Shown: positions 1 through 8,569, numbered from the stretch's first letter. The stretch is DNA of 43,514 nt from an uncultured Ruminococcus sp. (GCA_902785365.1 CACZYC010000017.1:1-43514), one strand, 5' to 3'. A program made the numbers and translations. The notes: generated by a model from the sequence alone, not told the origin.

Positions 1-26
1 AGCCAGGATCAAACTCTCTAAAATAT
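1..26 (-). rRNA. rrs: 16S ribosomal RNA, 5' tip only
   Basis: The first 17 bases of the window are the reverse complement of the universal 16S 5' sequence AGAGTTTGATCCTGGCT. The gene therefore reads leftward and only its 5' end lies here. The mature end is placed about nine bases upstream of that motif by analogy with other Firmicutes, so the boundary is approximate. Confidence 0.93.
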
Positions 27-377
27 TGTATCTAAATATCTCCTCAGAGATACTCAAACCTATCTCAGAGCTCTTAGCTCATATTAACACTAACGTGTTC
101 ATTATCCGTTTTTAAGTGTTTCCTTCACTTTACTTTTAAGCTGTCTAGCCTCGTTGTTCTTCGCTTTTCCTCTCTTAACTCCCACTCGTCTAATCTGTTT
201 CGAACACTCTGTGTTCTTCACAGCTTAGTCCTCGCCAGTCGTTAATCGAGGGCTCCGAACCTCGGCTTTTCTTACTCAAAAGAATTTCGGGTTTCTTTAC
301 TTTCGTTGTTCTTTTTTCAAGGTTCGCGCCGCTTATCGCAAACATATTACATAGTTGTAATATTTCACGGTAGCGCA
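27..377 (-). other. rRNA operon leader (transcribed spacer upstream of 16S)
   Basis: About 350 bases between the rRNA promoter and 16S hold no credible protein gene. The region contains short palindromes such as GAGCTCTTAGCTC near position 70-82. It should be transcribed as the pre-16S leader that carries processing stems and antitermination signals, although I could not assign a boxA with confidence. A 62-codon frame inside it has no ribosome binding site and is treated as spurious. Confidence 0.7.
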
Positions 378-383
378 ATTGTA

Positions 384-412
384 ATTATATTACATTACAA
401 GGGTAAAGTCAA
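384..412 (-). promoter_or_regulatory. Strong sigma-A promoter of the rRNA operon with AT-rich UP region
   Basis: On the minus strand TTGACT (407-412) and TATAAT (384-389) are separated by exactly 17 bp. The roughly 50 bp upstream (413-465) are almost pure A/T with A- and T-tracts, as expected of an UP element on an rRNA promoter. The start site should be near 377. Confidence 0.85.
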
Positions 413-589
413 GTGTTTTTTACAAAAAAATTGATAAATAATCATAAAAAATTTTTTCGGTATTTTTTGTGATATCTGTTATAAAAACGCCGCGCTCCGC
501 ATACAATGCACATTGAACGGATTTAATGGTATTATATACAAAGGCGTTATAATTCTTTTGTGCAATATTAACGAATTTGTAAAAAATAG

Positions 590-618
590 TTGATTTTTTA
601 GTGTAAAATGCATATAAT
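590..618 (+). promoter_or_regulatory. Sigma-A promoter of the cytidylate kinase-like gene
   Basis: TTGATT (590-595) and TATAAT (613-618) are 17 bp apart. The predicted start is near 625, giving a short leader with an AAGGAGG ribosome binding site at 646-652 before the ATG at 664. Confidence 0.75.
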
Positions 619-663
619 AGTTCAAAACCCTAAGATTTATCGAAAAAGGAGGTTCACGTTGTT

Positions 664-1281
664 ATGGCAAATGAACGAATTATCACCATCGCAAGGCAAT
701 TCGGAAGCGGCGGTCGTGAAATCGGCGAAGAGCTGGCTAAAGCTCTCGGCATAAAATGCTATGACAAGGAACTTATATCCCTCGCGGCTAGGGAAAGCGG
801 CGTGGACCCCGAAGTTTTTAACAGTGTTGACGAGAAGGCGACCAACAGCCTGCTCTACTCCCTTTCGATGGGATTATATTCCTTCGGCAACAGTTACAGC
901 GGAGACAGTTTACCTGTAAATGACAGGCTTTATTTGCTTCAGCACAAAATCATCAAACAAATCGCGAGCGAAGGTCCGTGTGTAATTGTAGGCAGATGCG
1001 CCGACTATGTTTTACGTGATAAAAAGAATATTGTAAGACTTTTTATCTGCGCCGATATGGACTATCGAATTGAACGAGCCGTTGAAGTCAAGGGAATAAA
1101 AAAGGAAAAAGCCGCTCAGGTAATCCACAAAACCGATAAATCAAGGGCAAACTATTACAATTTTTATTCAGGTATGAAATGGGGCGAGCCGGAGAACTAC
1201 GACCTGTCCGTTAACCGTACCAAGCTCACCGTACAACAGACTGTGAGTGTGGTGCAGGGTTACCTAAAGGCCACGGAGTAA
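664..1281 (+). CDS. Cytidylate kinase-like family protein
   Basis: This 205-residue protein belongs to the cytidylate kinase-like P-loop family (AAA_26 type), which is widespread in Clostridia. The N-terminus (residues 6-25) has the beta-strand and the glycine-rich GSGGREIG loop at 14-21, followed by the YDKELI segment typical of this family. The classical Walker A lysine is absent, as in most of these proteins, so they are not standard CMP kinases and their substrate is unknown. The start is fixed by an AAGGAGG site 11 bases upstream of the ATG. A 26-codon ORF with its own strong binding site follows 43 bases downstream and is probably in the same transcript, which ends at the hairpin at 1429. 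Family assignment is confident; biochemical role is not. Confidence 0.85.
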   Translation: MANERIITIARQFGSGGREIGEELAKALGIKCYDKELISLAARESGVDPEVFNSVDEKATNSLLYSLSMGLYSFGNSYSGDSLPVNDRLYLLQHKIIKQIASEGPCVIVGRCADYVLRDKKNIVRLFICADMDYRIERAVEVKGIKKEKAAQVIHKTDKSRANYYNFYSGMKWGEPENYDLSVNRTKLTVQQTVSVVQGYLKATE

Positions 1282-1324
1282 AGTCCGCGCCTCCGTTTCA
1301 TTATATTTAAGGAGGTGCGTTTCG

Positions 1325-1405
1325 ATGCTGTTCAGAATTTATATTGACGGTGATTTGGACGATTTCATTTTTAGTGATGAAGAATGGCACGAAAGTGAAA
1401 GATAA
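1325..1405 (+). CDS. 26-residue acidic ORF, unknown function
   Basis: This short frame runs from ATG 1325 to TAA 1403-1405. It encodes a very acidic peptide (MLFRIYIDGDLDDFIFSDEE at the N-terminus, ending WHESER). It has an excellent AAGGAGG ribosome binding site at 1309-1315 and sits between the kinase-like gene and a rho-independent terminator. No signal peptide or membrane segment is visible. The ribosome binding site is the main reason to take it seriously; I do not recognise the peptide. Confidence 0.45.
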   Translation: MLFRIYIDGDLDDFIFSDEEWHESER

Positions 1406-1428
1406 CCAATAGTATATGATTTAAACTT

Positions 1429-1463
1429 AGGTTGCTCATTTCGGGCAACCTATTTTTATTTTT
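1429..1463 (+). terminator. Rho-independent terminator
   Basis: A 7-bp stem AGGTTGC/GCAACCT with a 9-base loop is followed by ATTTTTATTTTT. It ends the transcript of the cytidylate kinase-like gene and small ORF. Confidence 0.8.
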
Positions 1464-1499
1464 CAGCGGGCAGTGGTCAGTGAAAACTACCTGCTGAAA
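1461..1499. repeat. Partial copy of the CAGTGGTCAGTG dispersed repeat, hairpin form
   Basis: The core GCAGTGGTCAGTG (1470-1482) matches the repeats around potD and after the Wzt-like gene. It is enclosed by TTTCAGC (1461-1467) and GCTGAAA (1493-1499), which are perfect inverted arms. Confidence 0.55.
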
Positions 1500-1553
1500 C
1501 AATAACTGGCATTATATACATATATATAGTATAATTTTTGTACAAAAAATGAA

Positions 1554-1582
1554 TTGTATTTTTTAGCAGAATATATTATCAT
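1554..1582 (+). promoter_or_regulatory. Possible promoter of the first amylase gene
   Basis: TTGTAT (1554-1559) and TATCAT (1577-1582) are spaced 17 bp apart in a very AT-rich stretch. A second TATAAT at 1530-1535 lacks a good -35. Which one is used cannot be decided from sequence. Confidence 0.4.
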
Positions 1583-1640
1583 ATATAGTGATACAAAGGT
1601 TTTTATACCTTGTTAGAAGTTTTTATCAGGAGGATTTATT

Positions 1641-4097
1641 ATGAAAAGAAAGATTATCTCCGCTGTATTAGTAGTATGTTTGCTGATGACATGTATTGTT
1701 GTCGCTAACTACTCGGTAACAGCGGTATCTACTGACAAGAGCCGAACAGGCGCGGCTCCCGACACTTATTCGGGCATTACCGCAAACCCCTACGGAATGG
1801 CTCAATCGAATGATGACGCTACAATCCTTCAGGCGTGGAACTGGAGCTACTCAAATATTCAGAGCGAGCTCGACAACATTGCCAAGCAGGGATTTAACAC
1901 AATTCAGATTTCACCTCCGAATGAAATCAAAACAACAACATCCGACGCTTTGGTAAAACAGTCCAATAACAAGAACGGCTGGTGGATGTTCTATCAGCCC
2001 GCAGGCTTCCAGATTAACCAGAGTGACGGCAACGCCCTCGGAAAGAAAGCCGACCTCGTAGCTATGGTTAAGGCTGCTCACGCAAAGGGTATTAAGGTTA
2101 TCGCTGATACGGTTATCAACCATATGGGTACAAAGGACAACGAGGACAGCGAAACATCAACAAACCCGATGAATCACGTTACACCCAAGGCTCAGACATA
2201 TGAGCCCGAAATTTACAACAACGCGCTGTTCCATAATCCGTGGTTCAATATGACCTACAAAGAGGACAAGAACCGGTTCAGTCAGGACGCAAGTACATAT
2301 GACCTTACAAGAGGCTGTACATCCCGTCTTCCCGACCTTAAAACTGAGGACTCCAGAGTTCAGAACGCTATCTATGATTATCTGAAAGAGCTTGTTGACT
2401 GCGGTATTGACGGATTCCGTATTGACGCGGCTAAGCATATTGAGACTCCTAATGATCTCGCAAAATATAAATCCGATTTCTGGCCGAACACTGTAGGCAA
2501 GGTTAAAACTTACGCACAGGATAATTACGGCAAGGATCTGCTCTCATACGGTGAAATCCTCAACAACAGCGGTGTTTACAGAATGACCTCCTGGTACTTC
2601 CCGTATATGAAGGTTACTAACACCAACGCTTATTACAGCATTATCGGTAACGTTAACGGCGGTAACGCGGCAAGCGTTGTTCCTCAGAACCTTTCAATCG
2701 GTTCCGACGGTTCGGGTACTGTTGAAACCCAGCAGAAGAACCAGGCTGTACTCTGGAGCGAGTCTCACGACAACTACTCCGACGGCAATAGCGCAAACGG
2801 CGGTCAAAGCAACGCCAGCGATACAGAGCTCAACAAGAGATGGGCGGCTATGGCGGCTCGTGACGGAATCACATCAATGTTCCTCGCTCGTCCCGCAAGT
2901 AATAGCCAGAAGCTCGGCGTAGCCAGCAAAACTCTCTGGTACAATTCCACCGCGGTTAAAGCTGTTAATGAATTCAATAATGTTTATTCCGGTCAGGGCG
3001 AGTATCTCGACAACGGTTCCAATATCGCTGTTATCGGCCGCGGAAGCAAAACCGCAAACGGCGGCGCGGTTCTTATCAACTGTAACAACGGCACAAGCAG
3101 AACCATCTCAGGTATTCCTGTTCACACAATGGCAAACGGTACATATACAGATAAAGTATCGGGCGGCACATTTACAGTAAGCAACGACAAGATCTCAGGC
3201 TCTATCGGCAGCACAGGCGTCGCGGTTCTTTACAGCGACGAGCCCATGGTAGGCGGTACATCAAGCTGTTACTACAAGACAGACAGCTTTACGGCAACAT
3301 TCACATTCAGAAATGTTGACCGCGCTACATACAGTGTTAACACAGGCGCCGAGACTGAGTATGTAAACGGTCAGAAGGTTACTTTCGGTACAGCCGCTGA
3401 CGTACAGGGCGCGACCTACAAGGTAACACTCAAAGGTTATGTAGGCACAACGGTTAAGACAACAGCCGAGCTGACATACACCAAGAAGAATCCGTCCACC
3501 AGCTATCAGGTTACATTCAAGACAAACGGAGTAAGCGGCTGGTCGGGCACTCCCAAGATTTACTACTGGGGCGGAACATCAACCGCCAACGCTACATGGC
3601 CCGGAGTCGCGATGTCAGGTTCGGGCGGAGTATATACATATTCACTCCCAGCTGACGTTCCCAATGTTCTGTTCTGTATCGGTTCGGGCACACCGCAGAC
3701 AATCGACTGCACAATCAGCGATGACACTATATTCACACTTCAGAGTTCCACGGTTTCAGACGGCGGCACAACGAAGAACAACGTAACAAGCACACCTTCG
3801 GGAACACCTATTGAAACATATTATCCCGGTATTGACTCTCAGCCTACACAGCAAACACAGCAGACACAGGCATCAGAAACCGAAACATTCCACAGCAGCT
3901 ACGCTTTCGGCGACGTTAACCGCGACAACTCTGTAAATATCAACGACGTTACAATGATTCAGCAGAGACTGGTATTCCTGATTAACTTCGACGTTGAGCA
4001 GGCTAACCTCGCGGACTTCAACCGTGACGGCAAACTGAATATCCACGACGCAACATACATTCAGTACAGCATAGCGGGCAAAAGTCTTATTTCATAA
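1641..4097 (+). CDS. Secreted alpha-amylase, GH13_28-like, with starch-binding module and C-terminal dockerin
   Basis: This 818-residue enzyme hydrolyses internal alpha-1,4 bonds of starch outside the cell. A signal peptide occupies residues 1-30. The GH13 barrel (about 58-440) resembles Bacillus AmyE and keeps all three catalytic acids: nucleophile D262 in GFRIDAAKH, acid/base E305 in YGEIL, and D377 in SESHDNY. An all-beta C domain follows to about 535, then a linker domain. A CBM26-like module lies at about 620-702, with the NATWPGVAM motif. After a short TQQTQ linker comes a type I dockerin (754-815) with two calcium-loop repeats, GDVNRDNSVNINDV and ADFNRDGKLNIHDA. The dockerin implies attachment to a cohesin scaffold, as in the R. 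bromii amylosome. AGGAGG at 1628-1633 sets the start. The gene is convergent with the M23 gene. Confidence 0.93.
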   Translation: MKRKIISAVLVVCLLMTCIVVANYSVTAVSTDKSRTGAAPDTYSGITANPYGMAQSNDDATILQAWNWSYSNIQSELDNIAKQGFNTIQISPPNEIKTTTSDALVKQSNNKNGWWMFYQPAGFQINQSDGNALGKKADLVAMVKAAHAKGIKVIADTVINHMGTKDNEDSETSTNPMNHVTPKAQTYEPEIYNNALFHNPWFNMTYKEDKNRFSQDASTYDLTRGCTSRLPDLKTEDSRVQNAIYDYLKELVDCGIDGFRIDAAKHIETPNDLAKYKSDFWPNTVGKVKTYAQDNYGKDLLSYGEILNNSGVYRMTSWYFPYMKVTNTNAYYSIIGNVNGGNAASVVPQNLSIGSDGSGTVETQQKNQAVLWSESHDNYSDGNSANGGQSNASDTELNKRWAAMAARDGITSMFLARPASNSQKLGVASKTLWYNSTAVKAVNEFNNVYSGQGEYLDNGSNIAVIGRGSKTANGGAVLINCNNGTSRTISGIPVHTMANGTYTDKVSGGTFTVSNDKISGSIGSTGVAVLYSDEPMVGGTSSCYYKTDSFTATFTFRNVDRATYSVNTGAETEYVNGQKVTFGTAADVQGATYKVTLKGYVGTTVKTTAELTYTKKNPSTSYQVTFKTNGVSGWSGTPKIYYWGGTSTANATWPGVAMSGSGGVYTYSLPADVPNVLFCIGSGTPQTIDCTISDDTIFTLQSSTVSDGGTTKNNVTSTPSGTPIETYYPGIDSQPTQQTQQTQASETETFHSSYAFGDVNRDNSVNINDVTMIQQRLVFLINFDVEQANLADFNRDGKLNIHDATYIQYSIAGKSLIS

Positions 4098-4111
4098 TAA
4101 TATCTGATACC

Positions 4112-4140
4112 AAAGGGGTCGGCAAACGCCGGCCCCTTTT
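4112..4140 (+). terminator. Rho-independent terminator of the first amylase
   Basis: The stem GGGGTCGGC/GCCGGCCCC (one G-T pair) with an AAAC loop is flanked by A's and followed by TTTT, 15 bases after the stop codon. Confidence 0.85.
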
Positions 4141-4183
4141 AGTGTTTTGAACAAAACATTTTCATATACAATAAGATATATTT

Positions 4184-4211
4184 GGGGCTGACCTCTCGGT
4201 CAGTCCCTTTC
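4184..4211 (+). terminator. Second hairpin between convergent genes
   Basis: GGGGCTGACC/GGTCAGTCCC form a 10-bp stem with a TCTC loop and a short TTTC tail. It may back up the amylase terminator. In the other direction it could slow transcription leaving the M23 gene, but it has no U-run on that side. Confidence 0.5.
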
Positions 4212-4246
4212 TGTTGAGACAGTGAGGGCGTTTTCCTGCCTCTCTC

Positions 4247-4987
4247 CTACTCCTCACTCGCTATGAGCTCCAACGGGTCAATATACTGTCCGCCCGCTTT
4301 TACGGCTATATGAATGTGATTGTCGTCCATATACTCCGCGGGGACGTTCTCGGCTGTGGCGATTGTGTCGCCCTGCTCCACCTTATCCCCTTTGTTGACG
4401 GTGAAGTCCTTCAGCCCGTTGTAGTAGATTGTACAGGTTGCGGATTTGACTATCAGCGTCTTGCCCATAAAGTCGTCGTCATAGACCTTTACGACCTCGC
4501 CGTCAGCCATAGCGTACACACTGTCGCCCTCCTTACAGGCGAAATCCACACCCGTGTGAGCCTCCCACACATTGAGCGTCTGGTTATACTCGGTATCCTC
4601 GTTATAGGGTTTCAGAATCTTGACGTTGTCCAGCGGATAGATAAGGTTTGTGTCAACCGAAAGCATTGTTTCGAGCGCCGACTTTGTCTCGGACGGAGCC
4701 GTTTCCTCTACATAACGCGTCTCCGTCGCTTTGGATTCGGTTTCCTCGGTTTCGGACGCGGGTTCAGCCTTTGAGGCTTTTGTATCATCGGTTTCTGCCA
4801 CTCCCGTCACCACATTGTTCACGGCGACAGTTGACGCGGTATCCGCGGCGGAATAGTCCGAGGAGAGATTTGTATATGTTGAATATGCCGCCATACCTAC
4901 CGCGGCAAGACAGATTGAAAGCGCGGTATAAAAACCTACGCGTTCCTTGGTACTGCGTTTTCTCTTTTTTGCGTTATAAAGTTCCAA
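4247..4987 (-). CDS. Membrane-anchored M23 family metallopeptidase (SpoIIQ-like layout)
   Basis: I place the start at the TTG at 4985-4987, because AGAGGTG lies just upstream and the longer frame would run through the upstream gene's terminator. This gives 246 residues. A basic N-terminus is followed by one membrane segment (about 17-38), then an acidic, Thr/Glu-rich linker (about 45-105) and a C-terminal LytM/M23 domain (about 115-240). The zinc and catalytic motifs look intact: HTGVD (H144, D148) and HIHIAV (H224, H226). M23 enzymes cut peptidoglycan cross-links; the one-pass membrane layout resembles SpoIIQ of engulfing forespores, which would fit the nearby sigG, but a general wall hydrolase is equally possible. 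Confidence 0.83.
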   Translation of the reverse strand: MELYNAKKRKRSTKERVGFYTALSICLAAVGMAAYSTYTNLSSDYSAADTASTVAVNNVVTGVAETDDTKASKAEPASETEETESKATETRYVEETAPSETKSALETMLSVDTNLIYPLDNVKILKPYNEDTEYNQTLNVWEAHTGVDFACKEGDSVYAMADGEVVKVYDDDFMGKTLIVKSATCTIYYNGLKDFTVNKGDKVEQGDTIATAENVPAEYMDDNHIHIAVKAGGQYIDPLELIASEE

Positions 4988-5071
4988 AAAAATCACCTCT
5001 GCCCATATTATGGACAAAGGTTGTTTTTTTATACATATTAATATAATAAAGCGCGAGGAGCGCTGCCCGGC

Positions 5072-5106
5072 AGATAAAACAAGGAGCTGACCTGAGCCAG
5101 CTCCTT
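5072..5106 (-). terminator. Rho-independent terminator of the second amylase
   Basis: On the minus strand AAGGAGCTG/CAGCTCCTT (9 bp, 8-base loop) is followed by GTTTTAT. It lies 16 bases after the amylase stop codon and separates that gene from the M23 gene. Confidence 0.8.
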
Positions 5107-5121
5107 TAATCACATAATGAT

Positions 5122-8100
5122 TTATCCGGTGTATTTAGACCAAGTACCCGCGTTGAGGTCATAGAAGTCATTACCGCCGGTAATCTTCAGGTTGCCCGTC
5201 TGATTAACCCAGCCTGTCTCGGTGTCCTTGAACAGGAAGAAATCGCCTGAGTCACCGTAGATTGTTTCGGGAAGGTCAAACTTCCAGACGTTGTTGCCGA
5301 TATTCTCCATAGCGTACGCCTGGTTGTTGAGTCCTTTTGCCCAACCGTAAATGTATACGGCTGACCAGCCCTTATTGTTCTTAACATAAATTGTGCTTAC
5401 GCCGTTAGCGGGTTTTTGCTCGGGAACATAAGGACCTGTTGTAGCGCCCAATACTGTATCCTCTCCGACTTTGCTCGCCTCTGTAAGAGTAATGCAGTTG
5501 TTGGTCTTGGAAACCGAAATATTGTCAACGGTATTGTAGCCCGTGCTCGGATCCGAGAGAGCGCTCATAGCTCTGTAGAAGTAAGCGTTTGTAAGAGTTT
5601 CGGGAACCTCAGCCGTGAATACTTCGGGATAAGCGTTTTCGTCCTTAACCATAAGATAGGACTCGCCTGTATCCTTGTCGTATACATAAGGCTCGCTGCC
5701 CATAGCGCTGATCCATGTCAGGTTTGTCTTAATATATAATGTATATGTAGACGCGGGAGCCTGTGTAGCTTGTGTTGCCTGTGTAGCCTGTGTAGCCTGA
5801 GTAGCCTGTGTCGGAGTGCTTCCTCCGGTATAAACAGTACCCGCTCTGCCTATATTGCTCATGCCGGCAAGCATACGCTGGATATAGTTGGCATCCTGAA
5901 TAGAAACTCTGTTGTCGCCTGTAACGTTCGCAAGCTCAAGAGCAAGATCGTCGGTAATCTTGGGAGCCTCTACGAGATGCTGCTGAATCCTTGTAACATC
6001 GTTGATGTTTACAACTTTATCAAGGTTGGCGTCTCCGTAGTAATATGTCTCACCGCCGGTCGCCTGAGTAGCCTGTGTAGACTGTGTCTGCTGTGTTGCT
6101 TCCGTAGCCTGAGTCTGCTGTGTTGCCTGTGTCTGCTGTGTGGGCGGAACAGTAGCGTTACCCTTTGTTACGTCTGTAGCGGATACGGGAGCTTCCTGAC
6201 CGGGAACGATTGTAGATGTTTCCCAAGCAGCGGATTCTGCACCGAAGAGCTGCTTATACTGGTGAGATGTTCCGTTGAGCTTGAAGCCCGGAGCTGTGTC
6301 ACCTGCGGGACACTTGTTACCTGCGGATACGCCGCCCGCTGTCTTAGCGGAGTCGGAAACGATTACGCGGGTTCTGGTCGAATGAGCAAGGTCATAGTTA
6401 TCCAGAACAGGTGAGCTTGTTGAGCTTGCTGTCTTATAGCAGGAATCAGAGTGAACCTCGATGTAGTAAACCTGCTTGTTAGCGTCGTACTTCATTTCTT
6501 CACCGGGCCATGAAGCGTTAGCGTACTTGGGATATGAGGACTGGCTGACTTCGTCATATACATAGCAGTACATGGGAGTTGTCCAGTTCTTGCCGCCTGA
6601 TTTGTTGTCTATCAGTGACTTCGGAAGAATTACATAAACTCCCGAGGAAGCCGCCTGCTTCTTGGTGTAGGTGTACTGGGTTGTTGTTGTCTTAGTGCCG
6701 TCTGTGGCTGTAAGTGTGAGTGTGAATGTATCGCCGTAGTTGTAATCCTTACCCAGACGGATTGTGGGAGAACCTGTGAAAGTAACAGGAGTATAGTTGT
6801 CGAGCTGATATGTACCGCTTGTAGCGTTATTGAGTGTGAGCTTTGTTGTGATGCTCTCGCCCTCAAATGTCTGGCTTTCCTTGTCGGCAAAGACTGAAGG
6901 TGTTGTTGTGCTCTGCATAACAACCGCAACGCCTGTTGAACCGATGTTACCTGTAACTGTTCCGTTATTTACAGTGAATGTATTGCCTGTAACCATATCC
7001 TTATATGTACCGCTTGCGAGACCTGTGCCGCTTACGGAAGCGTTGGTGGCGGATGTACCGTTACAGTTAACGATTACAACACCTGTGTTTGCTCTTGCAA
7101 CATAAGCAAAGTTACCTGTGGAGCCTAATTTCTGAGCCTTACCAACCGCGTTGTTATGGAACTTGTTAACTTCAGCAACCGCTACGCTCTTGTAGTTGGT
7201 GTTTGTAGCCGCGCCGCCCATCTGCATATTGTTTGTACGCGCGAAGTAGAGCGGTGTGGAACCTGCGCGAGCCGCTACGAGAGCCCATGTCTTGACGATA
7301 TCCTGGTCGGAAACGCCTGTTGTGCTTTCGCTGTCGCCGTTGCCGAGGTATGTATCGTGGGACTCAGCCCAGAGTACGGATTTCTCCTGGTTGCCTGTTA
7401 CGGGGAACGAAGCGCTTGCCGCTGAGGAAGCGTTGTGGCCTGTTACCGCGCCGCGGATTGTAGCAGATGCTTTATTATCTGTAATCTTATATTTGCCGTT
7501 GTTGAGGTTAGTGTAGTTAGAAGCGGGTCTGTTGTTACCTACAGTGTTGAGAACCTCACCATAGTAGAACATTGACTTGTTCTTCTGTGAAGCATAGGAA
7601 TTGGCTTCGCCGAGGACATTTGTCCAATAGTTTGAAGAATTGGAGCTGTCGGAAGGAGTCTCGATATGCTTAGCCGCGTCAAAACGGAAGCCGTCAACGC
7701 CGCAGTCTATACAAGATTTGAGCAGGCTCTTTACTCTGCCCTGAACATAGTCGTTTGCTGTGTTAAGGTCGGGACAAGCTGTAACGCAGCCTGTGGTTAC
7801 GTTGGAACCGTCGGAAGCGTTCGAGAAGTCCGAATGGAAATACTGGTTATTATTGGCGCGTCCTGGGTTGGAGGAGTTGCCTCCCCAGATTGTAGGCTCA
7901 TAAGTCTGAATCTCTTTAGCCAGATACTGAGGCATTTTTTCCTCACTGCTGGCGCCCAGGTGGTTGGATACGATGTCGCAGATAATCTTAACATTGTACT
8001 TGTGAGCTGTTGTACACAAAGAAGTAAGATCCGACTTAGTACCTACCCAACTGTTGTTTGCGATTGAAAAGCTTACGGGCTGGTAGAGTTTCCACCACTG

Positions 8101-8391
8101 ACCCGCAACGTCTGTGGACTGGTTAATATCTTTGGGCTGCTGTACGGGCGATGTCTGAACCGCCGTGTAGCCTGCCGCAGCGATTGCGGGGATGTTCTTT
8201 TCGATTTCGGAGTAGCTCCAGCAAAGCGCGTGGAGGATTACGCCGTCTTCTACTTTGCTCTGCAAGTTAGCTTCCTGAGCAGTCTCGTTTGCCTTAACGT
8301 CAGCGGCTGAAACCATTGTTGAAAAAGCGAACGATGTACTTAGCATAACTAACGCCAAAGCAACGCTTAAAATTACTTTGAGTTTTCTCAT
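5122..8391 (-). CDS. Large secreted alpha-amylase, GH13_28-like, internal dockerin flanked by carbohydrate-binding modules
   Basis: The start is the ATG at 8389-8391, preceded by AAAGGAGC; this gives 1089 residues. A signal peptide (about 1-30) leads into an AmyE-type GH13 barrel (about 48-410) with nucleophile D238 in GFRFDAAKH, acid/base E279 in YGEVL and D346 in ESHDTY. A C domain reaches about 490. A CBM26-like module (about 583-680) shows the NASWPGEEM motif. A TQ/TQA-rich linker leads to a type I dockerin (about 785-843). Unusually the dockerin is internal: a second TQA linker and two further beta modules follow (about 880-945 and 996-1088), the last one CBM26-like. It should bind starch at several sites while docked to a scaffold. 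It has its own promoter and terminator. Confidence 0.92.
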   Translation of the reverse strand: MRKLKVILSVALALVMLSTSFAFSTMVSAADVKANETAQEANLQSKVEDGVILHALCWSYSEIEKNIPAIAAAGYTAVQTSPVQQPKDINQSTDVAGQWWKLYQPVSFSIANNSWVGTKSDLTSLCTTAHKYNVKIICDIVSNHLGASSEEKMPQYLAKEIQTYEPTIWGGNSSNPGRANNNQYFHSDFSNASDGSNVTTGCVTACPDLNTANDYVQGRVKSLLKSCIDCGVDGFRFDAAKHIETPSDSSNSSNYWTNVLGEANSYASQKNKSMFYYGEVLNTVGNNRPASNYTNLNNGKYKITDNKASATIRGAVTGHNASSAASASFPVTGNQEKSVLWAESHDTYLGNGDSESTTGVSDQDIVKTWALVAARAGSTPLYFARTNNMQMGGAATNTNYKSVAVAEVNKFHNNAVGKAQKLGSTGNFAYVARANTGVVIVNCNGTSATNASVSGTGLASGTYKDMVTGNTFTVNNGTVTGNIGSTGVAVVMQSTTTPSVFADKESQTFEGESITTKLTLNNATSGTYQLDNYTPVTFTGSPTIRLGKDYNYGDTFTLTLTATDGTKTTTTQYTYTKKQAASSGVYVILPKSLIDNKSGGKNWTTPMYCYVYDEVSQSSYPKYANASWPGEEMKYDANKQVYYIEVHSDSCYKTASSTSSPVLDNYDLAHSTRTRVIVSDSAKTAGGVSAGNKCPAGDTAPGFKLNGTSHQYKQLFGAESAAWETSTIVPGQEAPVSATDVTKGNATVPPTQQTQATQQTQATEATQQTQSTQATQATGGETYYYGDANLDKVVNINDVTRIQQHLVEAPKITDDLALELANVTGDNRVSIQDANYIQRMLAGMSNIGRAGTVYTGGSTPTQATQATQATQATQATQAPASTYTLYIKTNLTWISAMGSEPYVYDKDTGESYLMVKDENAYPEVFTAEVPETLTNAYFYRAMSALSDPSTGYNTVDNISVSKTNNCITLTEASKVGEDTVLGATTGPYVPEQKPANGVSTIYVKNNKGWSAVYIYGWAKGLNNQAYAMENIGNNVWKFDLPETIYGDSGDFFLFKDTETGWVNQTGNLKITGGNDFYDLNAGTWSKYTG
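5758..5811 (-). repeat. 9-bp tandem repeat encoding a (Thr-Gln-Ala)n linker
   Basis: Six near-identical 9-bp units (GTAGCCTGT and variants on the plus strand) encode consecutive TQA triplets between the dockerin and the C-terminal modules of the second amylase. Such runs can change length by slippage. Confidence 0.8.
6058..6141 (-). repeat. Degenerate tandem repeat encoding a TQQTQA/TQAT linker
   Basis: Tandem CTGTGTnGC-like units encode a Thr/Gln/Ala linker just before the dockerin of the second amylase. The copies differ more from each other than those at 5758-5811, which suggests an older array. Confidence 0.7.
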
Positions 8392-8446
8392 AATTTCAAA
8401 GCTCCTTTCTAAATTCAACGTAAATATACGTTTTTTTACATTTACT

Positions 8447-8475
8447 ATTATAGCAAAAACAAACCAAGATGTATA
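8447..8475 (-). promoter_or_regulatory. Probable promoter of the second amylase
   Basis: On the minus strand TATACA (8470-8475) and TATAAT (8447-8452) are 17 bp apart, about 56 bases upstream of the amylase start codon. The -35 matches only four of six consensus positions. Confidence 0.5.
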
Positions 8476-8569
8476 TATCCTTTTTCAACGAATAAAATCA
8501 AAATATTTTGTGTGAATTGACAATTTTGAACATATTGAAATCTGTCACAAAATCAAATCTTTTATTTTA

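Noticed and set aside
190..378. 62-codon frame upstream of 16S (minus strand)
   Set aside because: It lies wholly in the rRNA leader downstream of the rRNA promoter, has no ribosome binding site, and its composition is that of spacer RNA.
4988..5113. N-terminal extension of the M23 protein from the upstream start
   Set aside because: It would be encoded by the terminator of the upstream amylase. A TTG with an AGAGGTG site downstream fits better.
5758..6141. Short regularly repeated units that could suggest a CRISPR array
   Set aside because: The 9-bp units have no spacers and encode in-frame Thr-Gln-Ala linkers of the amylase.
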